64,000 nucleotides of DNA from Nymphaea colorata (GCF_008831285.2 NC_045146.1:18615289-18679288), one strand, 5' to 3'; shown: positions 23,609 to 40,487, numbered from the stretch's first letter. The notes: generated by a model from the letters alone, not told the origin. Made by a program: numbers and translations.

Positions 23609-25540
23609 CTACAACTTGGAAAAAAAGAAAGCTTTTCGGGCTATACATGGGATACCTTTTATGGTGAAACTGAAGATGCTTTTAAGCTTTTCCAGGCCAG
23701 AAAAATTGCAATTACCACAATGACCAGGTTCAAGCTGTGAGCAGCTCCTGCTTATATCAAGGAATACTTTGTGGCCGTGGCAATGGGAAACATCAAGCTC
23801 ACTGCTCAGCCTTGTGACAATCCTGAATACGTAGCCCCACTGTACGTGTGGCTGTTCACATCTGTAGGGTGTGACCTAAAGAGCTTTGGTCTCTCGAAAG
23901 GCAGGATCACGAGATATGGTGGTTCCGTTTTGTTAAATACTACTCTTCAGATGAGAAAAGTTGAAAAATTCTTTCCCATTAGCAAGTGCTCTCTCTCTAA
24001 AGTATACGTGCATATACTGTTGCCAGCTAAATGGCTGTCGAGAATATCTGCTATTGCAGTCTACCTCTGGTCGTCAAGTTTTACTGTTTCTTCAACACGC
24101 GAAGTGCTTCCCAGGATGGGGAATTTAGTAATTTACAAATCTCATTAGCGGTTAACCGTTGGCTTGGTAAACTTTCAAAATAACAACCACCTTGAAGTCC
24201 TATAAAAAAGGCTATCTAGATCATGCTCATAGAACCAAATTTCTTAAAACGCCAACAAGAAAAAAACCTCGTATGTAGGACTATCCAAATCCTTCGGTGC
24301 TCAAAACACCAATCATTGGGTTAATCTGTTCTGCCTCATGTAACTCAACTGGCATATACGGTAATGATTTCTTTATTAGCCAAATGCAGGTCAGGTCATC
24401 GGTGTTAGTCAATTTAAAACACCAAAAGAGCTGCATGCTTTCTAGTCTTTTCCAGTGCAGAACGGCAGATACATCGATAAACCCGACGATACAAAATTCA
24501 AGTGGTAAGGCGATGTCTTTATTAGTGAGGTGCAGGTCAGGTCACCCATCTTATAGTTTATGTACGACGCTACTGGAATCGCAATACTTTGTAGTCGGCA
24601 TACGTGCAGTCCCAAATGTGTGCAAAATTTCATGTGACCTGAAATCATTTCTTCCACAACCGGTTCAACTGGTTTCGCTGAATGATTATCATGACGAAGT
24701 TTCACTTTTATATATGCCATGCTCTGAGGGGTGTACTGTAGCTGTCGGACTGGTGTGACGGTAAAAACTAAAAAGCCAGTCGTCAGTTTGATTCATGCGG
24801 CACTACTTCCCTAGAGTCCGACTCTAGACAACAAATAATGACTGCATGATGCTTAGTTGAGTGTCCTACTTCCCACCCAGATTTTGAGACAGCCCTGATG
24901 AAGGTAGGAGAAAAGGAGAGGCTTCTGCCTCTATGGGAGATCTCCCTCTCCCCCAGTTTTATATGTGCCATCCAATAATAACTATAGGTTATCTGATACT
25001 AACCACATATCAGGGCCGATAAAGTCCCAAAGGAATATTGTGGGCCTGTGGCTGACGATGGAATATGATCGACTGATCCTCAGACTCTGTTACCCTCCTA
25101 TGGCAACTGAAATAAGTGGTAGCATCTCCTTTTTCCATAATCGGACTTTAAAGAACATTGAAACTTGTTTTGTGACCAAACTTCTCAACTCCTACGAAGA
25201 CAAATCTCACCTATGACCATTTCCAAATGGGATTGGTCTCAACAGGTTTAATGTTTTGATCTACATTAAGTTTCAGTCCGTTGTTTGCACTGTATCTTTG
25301 CGTTCGATTTGATAAACCCATTTTTTGTTCAAAGAGGCCCACTTGTTCCCCCAGCCAACTTTTGCAGCAAATTCATGATCCTTGTGCAAAGAGCTTTCTG
25401 TATTAATTGACAGGAACACATGGAACTCAAGGCTACCATGTTTATTGATTGGGACTCGGGGGGTTCAAGGCTTACATAGAGACAACTCTACCAACTGCCG
25501 ACAGTCTGAAGCACCACACGAAGAATGGAACAACCACAGT
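23609..25540. other. Convergent intergenic region between EXECUTER and AOR
   Basis: About 1.9 kb holding the 3' untranslated regions of two genes that face each other. Near 24,369 and 24,515 a block ending in TGCAGGTCAGGTCA recurs about 147 bp apart, each preceded by TCTTTATTAG, so a diverged tandem duplication is likely. I see no exon here. The open frames at 23.8-24.7 kb do not resemble any protein family I know. Confidence 0.65.
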
Positions 25541-28960
<3,420 letters not shown>

Positions 28961-29077
28961 TTATTAGCTTTTCGAGGGGAAAGACTAAATTACAGCGACG
29001 ACCATGAATCGTGCAGGAAATTTCTGGAAGGAGTGCCCGTCACCAACAACTGCAGCCCAAAGGGGCAGGGTCCAGGG

Positions 29078-29081
29078 CGAG

Positions 29082-29114
<33 letters not shown>
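29078..29114. repeat. (GA)n microsatellite upstream of AOR ((CT)n on the sense strand)
   Basis: A (GA)n run of about 30 bp starts about 180 bp upstream of the AOR start codon. Read on the AOR strand it is (CT)n, the usual composition of plant pyrimidine-patch core promoters and leaders. A regulatory role is inferred from position only. Confidence 0.8.
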
Positions 29115-29116
<2 letters not shown>

Positions 29117-30183
29117 CATTGAATGAGACAGGGAATGAAGCCACGATTACCGTTAAATCCACAGATCTTGCACAGAGGATACACTACGTGTGATTGTGTG
29201 AATGTTGTTTCTTCAGTCTTATCCACACACTTGAAATTACTAGGACTGCTGGTCCAGCAAAGGAAATTGGTGGTCTAGTTCTCTCACAACTCTAGTGAGT
29301 TCTACGACCAGAAAAGTGCTGCGAAGGAACGGACGAACGGTCACTGTTCCTCTTTCACGGGCAAATTTGCACTGCATAAATCGAAGCTTGGCATTCTTGG
29401 TAGGTCTCAATGTGGTTCTCCACCTGCAAGAGTTCTACTGTTCTTATCAGAATTTTAGTGTTGTCTTTTGCTATTCAACTGTTAGATAACAGTGAATTCT
29501 GGTGGTCAAGATAGAAACTAAGATCAATTGATCTAGTTCATAGACTAAATGATAACTGGGATTAGGTTACTTGAGGATCATATGTATCTGATAGACTTGT
29601 CAATGTTCTCATGGTGGTGGTTTAGGCCTTAGCATACATGCTGTTGATGGCAGCCCTTTTACATTGACAAGATACAACATGAAACGACAGGACCCACACC
29701 CAACAACGAGTCGGTGCACGCGTGCAAGGAATGGTGGATTATATTTTTTCAGGAAATTGACATCCTAAGGCCTCAAGCCATGGTTTTCAGCAAGGATTGT
29801 AGATCTCCTGTTTGAAAGATGTAGGGTTACATTCTTTCCTTTGACTATTGATTCATGGATGTGAGAGTTCATAAGAAATTTAAATCCACCATTTGAAAAT
29901 CTGGAGTTTGACAGAAGCGTGGATTTTAAGGTGAGGCCTCAAGACGAATTGGGTCCTTGGGCTTGTGACCTGGGAAATCAAATGCCCCCTTATGGAAAAA
30001 GTAGATTCTCAAATAAGGAATTCAGGTCCATCTAGGAGACTCGGACATGGAACTGAATAAGCTTTGGGGAAAAGAAGAAGTAATTTGATTTGGGACAGAT
30101 CAGGAGGTATTGCATTACATCTAAATTGTGAGACTGATAACAATCAAGTTTACACAAAATGAGTGAGAAATATTACAATCAGA

Positions 30184-30323
30184 GGGTGTTTGGCAACATG
30201 AACACTAACATGAATCTATCCCAAGTATTGTGCAGATTCATGAAACACTAACCATGAATCTCCACAATGTTTGAGGCATATTCATGAAACGCCAAGTTAG
30301 TATTCTTACTGCCAAATGCCCCC
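30184..30323. mobile_element. MITE-like element, copy 1 (TIR GGGTGTTTGGCA...)
   Basis: The left end GGGTGTTTGGCA and right end TGCCAAATGCCC are inverted repeats with 10 of 12 matches. The interior carries repeated ATTCATGAAAC. Diverged relatives are at 45.3 and 49.2 kb. No clear target duplication was found, so the superfamily is open; hAT or PIF-type MITEs often have such GGGNNTTTGG ends. Confidence 0.55.
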
Positions 30324-32432
30324 AAGGGATAAACTCAAGTGGTATAACATTATTCTGCTCCAAAACGAAATCACATTTGCTTTCTTGAGATTTATATATC
30401 AAACGAATGACACCCTTATGCCACTCATGTATTTCCGGTCACTCTACCGTCTTATTGTCCAATAAAATATTGTGTATACTACTTCGAGATGTGCAGCAAT
30501 TAAACACATTAAAGGTCGACTTCCGATGTAAATTACAATAAAAGCGAACAAAATTTGTGGATCCATTTGCTTCTCAAGCAAGTGCACACATGCACGCACA
30601 TGTTCGATCATCAGCTTATTGTTTTATAAGTTTATTAGTGGTTCAAACGTCTCCTCTTTCCTACTTAACTTCATAGTTAGGCAATGATTGGTCAATTACC
30701 AACTTAAGGATATGCTTGAGTGTATTAAAAACTATCATGATATGGTGTTTTTGAGACATGTATTCCTTTGGTTAAAGGTTCAGACCCAATCAAGCATGGG
30801 ACTGAGTCTGACAAAAAAACTTGCTTGCGTAAATTTCATGTGTTTTTCCTTTATTGCTACCTGAGATACGCTGTTTTAGATGCTGGAGAAAGGCGTTAGT
30901 GTGTCTCAGAATTTCGTTCGCACCCTTATCAATATACAACAAAAGTTTTGAAGAAATTCAAAAAAGTGACTTCTTGTAAGAAGACAAGGTGCCCCTCCGA
31001 TGAAACAACGTTGGAGTGTGGCTTCATAGCCACCCAACACCACCTCGTTCCAAAGGGCTGTGTAATTCAGCTTTGATGGAGTAATAAAAGCTGTTTAATT
31101 TCCTTCCCAGTTTGTTATTAGATCGTATGCTTCACGCTCTTTAAGGAGAAATGCTCGTGATAAACTAGCTTGGACAATAACATTGATCTGCAGAAGAACG
31201 GTCCAGGATTCTCGCGTGGCTGCAATTCCTTAATAAAAATTTTACAAAAGTACACATGGTACAACAATAAAAGGGATTTTCTTCAGTCAACTGCTTAAAA
31301 TACATATAAAACAAGCGGTCAAATGAGAGGAATCCAGATTCGAGTTTGTCTCTGTCACCAAAGAACATGCCTTTGTGTTTTCATATATGTTGTATGGTAA
31401 GTAAAAAAAAATAAAAGTTGTATCTTCGTTGCAGGAGTGAACCTTAAAAATGTTGCCGCTGAATTATGTACCTTTTGACATCAAAAGAAAATTTAAAGAT
31501 GTCAAAAGAAAATTTAAAGCCTGCTCATTGGCCTTTTGCAGTAAAAGCATTGCACCAAATACTCTAATTGATCTAAAAAATAAAAGCAATTGGGACGTGA
31601 TACAAGATTAAAGATGTTTTCCTTTTACAAAAACACGTGCAACTTTCGGTAATATGGCCAAAAGTTGCTCAAGCCTGAATTTACTTTTCCCAAAAGCCTG
31701 TTTAAATGTAATTTAAGCGGTAAAACAGAAGGCACCAAAACTTAAATGTGGTTTTGCTACGCCGCCAAAAAGTAGAGCGCATTTTTGCTGGTAAACAAGG
31801 ATAAACGTTTTTATGTAAATTTCTCCAAATAAAGATCCTCGTTTCTTAATGGACCTGCCACCCTTGGAAGTACAACTAGGTGGAGTGAGGAATTATGAAG
31901 AGCTTGTTGAATTCATTTAAAAGCAACTTCACGCAACAAGGATTCACATAAATACAGAAAAAAAGGATCTACCCAACTGCAATATGATTACACTGGAATG
32001 ATCAGTGGATGCTCAACTGCCATTTTTTCATAGAAGACAGGATACCACCATTAAATAAGCAACCCAATGCATTATACGATACAAAAAAAGATAGCCACAT
32101 CAATTTAAACTGCATAAGGCATACTCGTTAGTACATCTTTTGGGGGCCAAATCTGGGGCCTATATGTCCATGCGTGGACATGTACAAGAGAGAGAGAGAG
32201 AGGTTCGTAAATTGGAATGAGCAAACAAAAGGAGCAAGTGGTAAATTAAAACCCTCAATTAACGCTGAGAATCTGTAGAACAATCTCACCGCCATATTTA
32301 CTCTTTATACACAACCGATCTACCGGCAGACCCAACATTCAAACCATTTCAATGCCAGTGGGATAACCACAGCAACTAGTGATCACCACCCTCTTCCACC
32401 CCTCCCAAACTTCAAACAGAATTATAGATGTA

Positions 32433-33679
32433 TTACCATAAATTATTTTGATTATAGACATGGTACCCAGAAATAAGGGAGCTTAAGGCAAGAGCTGCAA
32501 ATGCCAAGAAGGAGATGCTGACAGAGCCACTGGCCAAGTCCGTGAATGGATCCTTTCCCCATTCAGCCTGTGTATCGTCTGTGAGTGATGCTGCCGAGGA
32601 TGATGCTGACATCAGCAAATATGCAAGCACCTGCATCATGGGTATCTTAAGTCATTGACTTGGATTCGTTCACTTCTTTCTTTGGTAGTATTCAGGGGAA
32701 AGAGTTGAATGTGGAGGCAAAAGAAGAACCTTAATAGCAAAAGAAGATGAAACCATAATTACCATGACACGATATGGATATGAAAAGCGGAAGCAGAGGT
32801 GAATACTAAAAGGCTTCATGCAGCAACACAAGTTCACAGGACAATTATGTGAGCAAAAATGACAACCAAACGAAAGTGGTACAAGAGGAGAAGGAACAAA
32901 TAAGAGATAACATGAACATGGTTTACAGCCCACACAGAATCAACAAGGAAGCAAGATCAAATATTCTCTACACCAATGCATCACGTAAATTAATGTGAGG
33001 TCATGAAAATGAGTAGGCACCAGCGTGGGATCGACAAAGAAGCAAAGTGCAATGTTTAGTGTACTAAAACATCACATAAGATCATACGGAGAACATAAAA
33101 ATCATTGGAGAAGGGTCGCAACAACAAAATGAAGTGGCAAATGAAGGAATCTAGATAAAAAGAAAAAGTGAAAAGACCTAATTGAAAAGCTGAGTTCTCC
33201 ACTATATAAGAAACAATTTTCTCATAAATGAGAAGTTCAATCCCCAAAGCTTTCACAGCTTTGAAAAAACATGGACTTTCTACCTTTCGAATCATGCATA
33301 CTACAACAAAACCGTTGCCTAACAGTGGTTGAAAACAGAACACATGAATTATTCAATTTGGGAACATCAGGGATTTAATGTGTTGGTAGAGTCTTCTTTT
33401 CTCCATAACAATGCAGCCTGTGATCTTACAAAACACAGATTCACCTGCAAACTGCCATGTCGAGAAAGGATTCCTACCACCATTATAAGCATTTCCCAAA
33501 GAAAGACGAGAAAGTTGAATTGTGTGTCGACTGATCAAGCATGGCGGCTTCATCCTCTGCATACCAGCTTCTATTTCTAACGACATGGGTGGAAATGGAG
33601 AAGATTTATACAGCCAAAAATCTCCACAGGAAAAGCATGAGAAGAGTGGATGAAGAAACTACAGAATGTAGGAAATGTG

Positions 33680-33718
<39 letters not shown>

Positions 33719-35012
33719 TTGCCTGGTCGCAAGCAAAGTCGATATAGAGGGAGAGCGGGCGACGGATGGCAGGCTTTCCCGTAGCGAACTGGTAGAGGTG
33801 GGCGGCCAGCTGAAGCGTCGAGTAGGCAAATGTGATGACCGCCACTGATATCACATACCTGCACCAGTTTGAACAACAGCCTGCCCAAATCAGCTCAACC
33901 CCATTACTCGATCTTCTTCTGTTTGTTCCATAGAAACGAAAAGATATAGGAAACCTAGCTGCCCTGGTTTAGCCTTCTATTCCCCAATAAATAAGCCACT
34001 AAAGTGAAAACCCCGTTAAACTCCAAGAAATCATGGTTGCATCCCCAACAATGTAAAATTCTAAAAAGAAGATTCCTTGAACTCGAAAGATCATGATCGA
34101 GCAAGCGGTCGCCTACCCAACAAAGTAAAACTCTTGGCAGAACACCTTAAACCCCAGGAACCATCCCTATGATCTGAGCATGAGTCGCATGATTCCATCC
34201 CCATACAAAGTTAAAACGAGGTTTGAGTTCATAACAAGTTTCGGTTCTTCACCCTTTACCATTTTTGAAAGAAATCACAGTTCAAGGGAGGAGAACACAA
34301 CCTAGAGCAGTTTGGTATGGAACGAAAACTTTTTAATGGGGAAAGACGCGGACCTGTACTCCTTGTATCTATAGAAGGAGTCGCCGCTCCAGCCTTGGGT
34401 TTTGTCCGCAGCCATGACGGAGAAGGAAACGAGAGAGAAGAGGAGGCCGCAGACCCTGAAGGCTAAGCCGGCTCTTCTCAACACCTTCTCCCGATTCCAC
34501 CGGCGCACGATCGGAGAAACCCCTCTCCGCCTGCTCCCTTCTCCCACCGTGTCTCGGCCAACGCCCGCTTCGCCTCCTTCCATGGGCAACCCGAGAACAT
34601 CCGCCACGGAGAGATGGGTGTCGGTGTGCGCCGGCTTCGTGATCACTGCGAACCCGTCGATGGCCGATCGATTGACGACGATCGAGCCGGAGTTTGCGGC
34701 GCCGATGTTGGGGGCGGCGGTGGCCGTCGAAGAAGGCGACGGTTTCGGCGAGAGTGGTGCCGTTGGCTTCTCTGATTGCTCATCGTCGTCTTCGTCGTTT
34801 GCTCTTTCGCTCCAGTGGGTGAGAGCAGTAACAAAATCAATACTCGTTGTTGTTGTTGTTGTTGGTGGTGATGGTGCTGTTGCTGTTGGTGGTGGTGGTG
34901 ATGGTGCTGTTGTTGTTGTTGGTGGAAGTGGTGGTGATGTTGGTGGTTGTGGTTGAGGTTGTGGTGGTACTGATGTTGCAGCTGGTCCTTCTCCTTCTTG
35001 GCCGTTGGCCAT
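32433..35012 (-). CDS. CASPL4A: CASP-like membrane protein (CASPL4A type, DUF588), complete
   Basis: CASP and CASP-like proteins are four-span plasma-membrane scaffold proteins; CASPs organise Casparian strip formation. Three exons: 35012-34354, 33858-33723, 32630-32433; 330 residues. Residues 1 to about 175 are a long Pro/Thr/Ser-rich cytosolic tail with an acidic patch, typical of group 4A. Membrane spans at about 184-202, 221-244, 257-281 and 301-322; a conserved Arg in span 1 (R186) and Asp at the start of span 3 (D264, in [17 protein letters not shown]) fit the family signature. The C terminus is short ([10 protein letters not shown]). Exon 1 is much more GC-rich than its surroundings and contains Pro/Thr triplet runs. 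Intron 2 appears to use a GC donor (CAG|GCAATC at 33725-33717). The function of CASPL4 members is largely unknown. Confidence 0.93.
33682..33718. repeat. (GT)n(GA)n microsatellite next to a CASPL splice donor
   Basis: About 13 bp of GT is followed by about 25 bp of GA on the plus strand. On the gene strand this is (CT)n(AC)n beginning about 4 nt inside intron 2, directly after the GC donor. Confidence 0.9.
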
Positions 35013-38000
35013 GGCGGTCGCTCTGTTACTCTTCTTTTCCTCTTCTTTTCATCAAAAAAGAAGGAAAAATTTTCACTTTGGCGGCCCGCATGCGCGATTT
35101 CTCTCCCTCTCTCTCCTTGCCGGAGTCTCTGGGCTCGCCGCTCGACACTCTTGTATGCTTCCCGACTTTCGTCCTGTCGCTGCGAGAAATTTCAGGCAAT
35201 AGCAAAAATATTAAGTTAATTAAACATCTTCGATTTTTCTAATCCTATAATTCAAGGTTAAATTTTCTGGCTGTCAAATGCGGTTAAGTTTTTCATTTTG
35301 GTAGATGTTTTTTCAATTTAGACTAAAAAGCTCAATCGAATGCTTTAAGTAAGCAAATGAGTTAAAAAAAACTAAAAAAAAAGAAATTTAATTTGTAAAA
35401 TTTAGTTTTTCTCATTTTTCATAATTGACGCTGTCCCATGCTTTAGGTGAACAGGAAATTAATAATCTACCATCTAACATTTTAATTGTCTTTAGGGATT
35501 TAGGTTACATTAAAAATTTAAATTAAAATACAGTACACCTTTCAAGTATCACAATATTAATAACCTACGGACAAAAAAAAAAAAAAGCCACTGTCTTTGA
35601 AGTCTTGGGTTGTGTCGAAGACTTAGGTGGACTTTGTTGTCATGATTTTATTGTTTATGTTCCAAGGGCGAAGATACATGAGGGCCTCACGGAGCGCATT
35701 CTAAAAAGTTAATTTAATAGTTGAATTTAGGTGGACTTGAATCCGACGACGACCTGTCTTACACATGCGGCCTGCATGATCAGTTATACTAAACAACTTT
35801 TGTTCTTTGTCAAATACAAGTAACATCAATTTAAAAACGAAAAGAATTGAAAGAACCGTAAATTTTCATAATTTCATATATTTGATGATTTTCAATAGAA
35901 ATTGAGGGCAGAAATGTTTGATATATATATATATATATATATATATAAGCTGAACTCATATCCTTCTTATATAGTTAAAGATTATAGCGAGAAAATGGGT
36001 TGGTAACAGAGATTCTGAAAGGTTTTTATTCCAGGGCTTTCGAGCTCTAATTAAGCAAAAGCCAACACATTCTTAATAGAAAACTTCTAACGGGGCTGAC
36101 TAACTCTTTTTGTGATATTATAAGACATTACAAGTCAATCAACTAGAAAAACAAATTGAAAAGGTTTTCACTACATGCATTTTTCGGAAAAAAAAACTTG
36201 TAAAAGTAGCATTCACAGTTTGCTTATGAAATGTATTTGAGGGTCGAGTAAAAAAAAAACTTGGATTTCACTTTTAACTTTGTTACTATGAGCGGGAGCA
36301 TTTTCATCATACCGCCTTTGTAACGTGCATGAGATGGGAGATCGCCCTACATTTTTCTGCTTAAAAAGTTTGATCGTTCAAGTGGTTTGGGCTTTGAAAG
36401 GCCTCTCGTGAAAAACAAAAATCATTAAAAATTAAAATAATATGTTTCGGTTTAAACGTCACTAAATTTTTATTTCATTTAATTACAAAACGAAGCTTTA
36501 ACGTACGCTTTACTAGAACCGCAAAGGATTTCATTGTGCGGTTGATAAAGTATACAACCGATGTTACACAAATAGCAAACTTGGTTTAAGGTAGATCCTT
36601 CCTTTCCATGGGACCTTATATTCATGGTTTTGAACATATAAATTCATGCTACTGAGATCCTCAGTATGTTTAAATTGAAGATATCTGAAAACACACCTTT
36701 TTACTCGGTCTCGATCTTAGATATGAGACTATCAAACTCAACCTTAAATCTAAGGAGAGATTTGCGTTTTTAAAATGTTAAAACATTAAAAAAAGCATTT
36801 TATTGTCCATGATCTTAAAACTATGGATCAAATATATCTTAATTTTAATTGGCAAATAACTATTTATCTTTGTAAAATAATTCACAAAAGCACGTTTCAT
36901 AAACATTACAAATATCAAAATACACTTGGATTATTTTACCAAGATAATTTCTTTCAAAAGAACCCTTTTCCTCTTGCATGCCTTTGATCTCTACAATCAC
37001 ACAAGCAACAGGCAAAATCATAGAGAAACAGTAGCCAATAAAAATGTAAAATTGTGAGGAAACCTTTATTTAAAGGTATTTTCTTAGTTTCTTATCAAGA
37101 GTAAATTGAACTTCTCAGTAGCTATAGTGATTGAAAAGTTTATGAATTATTTTATAAGGTTAAGCGGTAATTTTCAGTTATTAATGATAAATATGTCCAA
37201 AATTGAGTTATTATTGGTAGATTTGTCTTTTGTTTTAAAAATCCTAACCCCATACAAAAGTGCAGTTCCTGACACTTCCTCCAATTCCCCTTCTAAGCAA
37301 ATTAAATATTGGGCCCATGCTTAGTCTTGAGGTCATTTAATTCTTTGACCTAAGTTTTAAGGTACCTTTCTTTGTAATCATGAGGTGCAGATAAGATTTT
37401 GAAGGGGAAAAGGTCGCCTGAACTGCATAAGAACTCAATATAGATAGAGTGCCTACTTTCCAGCAGGTGTTTAATTGGGGAAGCATGATAATATATTTTC
37501 ATTTTTTTCAATATCTTCGCTATAGACTACAGTCTTCAAATCAAAATTGGCCAGGTGTTTATAGTGCATCTTTGACTGTGAAATCAAGTCACGTTTAATA
37601 TTTTTTGATTTATTTGTACTAGAATATGTTTATAAAATTCTTTTGCTGCCCATATTTGTCAAAACTAGCCTTGTTGCATTTTATTTGTAAGGACCACTTT
37701 CAAAAGTTTTTTCCGGTATTTAAGATTGTGAGCAAATTTAAGTGACTTATAAAAACAGACAGTTGTTAAGTAATTGATTGTCTTGGTTCATAGTCTTTTT
37801 AAGGTTAAACTGAAGCAGTTAAGGAGTGGGTTGGGATCCACTAGACCGAGAGCTTGAGTTTGGTATGAGAGTGAACTGATTTGCTACAGTGGTATCAAAG
37901 CTAGTTCAACACTCTTTAAGGTTCCATACACATAGATGTGTGTGCTGATTGTAATGCGCTACTTTGAACAATTTAATTCTCTAAGATTCTGAAGAATCTT

Positions 38001-38883
38001 AAGAGAGATTTGTCTTAACATTTTTTGGGGTTAAAACTTAAGGGTAGGTTGAGATCCAACCAACTAGAGCCCCAAGCCCAAAGTGGTCCATGTTGTTACG
38101 CTATTTATATTTCATCCAATTGCATATATTTACATTACTCTATCAATTATTAAATCCTTTCAGTTCACAACCTTCTCGTAAACAAGGCTTCTCCAACCTT
38201 CAACTAGAGAACTTAAGGCTGATAGCTTCTAGGAGATCCAGCATGGTCTGCAAGTTGCAACAGAAGACCTCCAATTAATTGGTCTTCCAAAGATGTGTTG
38301 ATCGAATGGAAGGCTACTCCTAAGTTCGATTCAAAATCAATGTGCAATTTGTGCCAGGAAAAGTCCCAGGATGCAAGCTTGGTGCAATTGGTCGGTCCAG
38401 CAGGAGTTGGTAGGCAGTCAGTCATTTGTTGAATTATAGTAGGTACCAACCCTGGTTTGATTCACCTTCACAACCAAGCCTCAAAAAATATCATAACCAT
38501 CAAGCCCTTAGGGCTAAACTGATGCATATCATAAATAAAGTATAACATATGCATATTATGTCATGTCTATTTTATACATATATTCTACTCCCAAACAAAA
38601 ATAACAGGTACAATTCTAACCTAGACCAAAGAGACATGACAAACAACCCCGAAGAAAGGACACACATAATGAGCTAGTATGAAACTTGAGTTCTAACCCT
38701 AACTTGCTTCTACTTTTTATTTTTTCTGGAGAGGTAGACAATCTTTGCCTTAGTTAGATCACTATCAGACTACGCATTATGGGTATTAATTAAACTCTTA
38801 ACCTCTTTTAACTTAGCGGCTTTATGTTGCCAATCCCCTAGCTACGTCAATGGACTCTCTTGTAAGCCGCTGTGGCGGGGAAC
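35013..38883. other. Intergenic region between CASPL and the REX4-like gene
   Basis: About 3.9 kb of AT-rich DNA. It contains the CASPL promoter and leader, a (TA)n microsatellite at 35,920-35,947, a poly(A) run near 35,573-35,586 and a tRNA-Met-primer-like sequence TGGTATCAAAGC at 37,890-37,901. Two segments with related wording (GTTGGGATCCACTAGA near 37,830 and GTTGAGATCCAACCAACTAGA near 38,048) suggest old repeat debris. I see no coding exon. Confidence 0.6.
35920..35947. repeat. (TA)n microsatellite
   Basis: An uninterrupted TA run of about 28 bp in spacer DNA. Confidence 0.9.
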
Positions 38884-40487
38884 TCATGGCTCTGGAAGTT
38901 GCACTCTGTCCAAGCACCAGCAGTAGTAGTCCGACCTCGAGATCTCTAGCATCGCATCGGGGGTCATCTTCTCAAGGTCCCTCGGTTTCATGGTTGTGAG
39001 CTGGTTGACAGTATGCGAGTCATAGGGTGCTCTGAATTCCTCGATTCTGTGAGCTTGAGAGCGCATTCTCTTGTAGAGTCTCATTGCAGCCACACAATCT
39101 TCATATGGATCTTGTATGCCCACTTGAATCTCGTATCTGCATGTGCCATGCAAAGCAACATATGATTATAGTAGCGAACATAATGGCTGTCAAGCTTCCT
39201 CAAGGAAACGAAAACTTTGCATTCTATGACATTTTTAGATGAGCAAAGATAATGAAAATAACTTAGTTTAAAAGTGTTGATCACATGCAGAATATACATG
39301 TGTCTGTGTGTGCTTGCGCGCATGTGTAAGAACGAAATAAGTATGAGAACTATGTGCACTAATTATAATATCTTGTATGTGCAGATTGGTTCTGTAGTTT
39401 GATTTTGAAAACCCTTTTGGCTTAATCACTAGTCGGTTGTTCCATCAAGGTTTAATTAGTTGACTTACATTAATTTATTCCCTTGTTTCTTTGCATCAAG
39501 CAAATCATTTAACTTTTTCTTTATTCAAAGGGCTGGCTGTCACTTACCCAAGATAAGCTTGCGTTAGATACTTGAGGGAGTTGCTCAGTTTGCTTGTCTT
39601 CATCAATGGAGGATACTTTGCAGTGTCCCTGCATAATAAAAAAACAGAGTCTTATTACATTGTGAATGATTAATGCTGTCATACATAAGATTGTACTGTA
39701 AAATGGAACACAGATCAAGTAAACAGTAAGTCAATTATGCAACTTCGAGCTACTCGAGCTCAGCTCATTTCCTAAATGGGTCTAGTTCGAGCTGATCGAA
39801 TGTAAATTTGGTTAGGTGAGTGAGCCAAGCTCGAGCTAAGTCATGAGTTGATCAACTGGTTTAGGCCCGTTGGAAGACCACATATATTATATATTTCGTA
39901 GTATTATTGAACTTTTTATTAACAAGCACAAGTTTTGTTGACCTAAAAAAAACAGGCTCAATACTTTTCATTTTTTTCATTTAACCACTCTTTTCGATGT
40001 AATCTAAGCGGTTGAATGGAAGAAATCAAATTTCATCGAGTGAGTAGAGAGATTAGTAAGGAACATACCTCATTAAGTGAGCTGGGTAATCAATTCCCAA
40101 ACAGTCAAGGTCATGGTTCAGGCCATGCCCCACCAGAATCCTTGCCCTTCCGCCCTTGGAACGGGCCTTCCAGATGGATTCTCCGTTGTAGAGGATTTCT
40201 TGAATCCTTTTCTGGACTTGCTTCCATGGTGCTGCGTCTTTCAAATTCTCTGCTCTTATCCCAGTCATGTCATATCTAAATAATAAGCACGAAAACAAAA
40301 GTTAATTCATTGACCTCACATATATTTTCATATATATATATATATATATATATAGTTCAGACAGAGAAGTCTTCCGGCCTTTCAGCGCATTGCATCAGAC
40401 AGTATGTTGCATCGGATGGTGTATTTAATCACGTTCACCAATGCATTGCATCGAGTGACGATGATTGGAGAGATCAAGATGGCTAGA

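Noticed and set aside
23771..24148. 125-codon frame downstream of EXECUTER stop
   Set aside because: The EXECUTER protein ends with its normal C terminus at 23,608; this frame has no domain and sits in the 3' untranslated region.
34402..35242. Long plus-strand open frames opposite CASPL exon 1
   Set aside because: They mirror the GC-rich Pro/Thr repeat coding of the CASPL exon on the other strand, and the valine/leucine/glycine runs are complements of Pro/Thr codons.
37890..37901. Primer-binding-site-like TGGTATCAAAGC suggesting another retrotransposon
   Set aside because: No LTR pair, polypurine tract or reverse-transcriptase wording was found around it, and the site has a mismatch at the AGAGC core.
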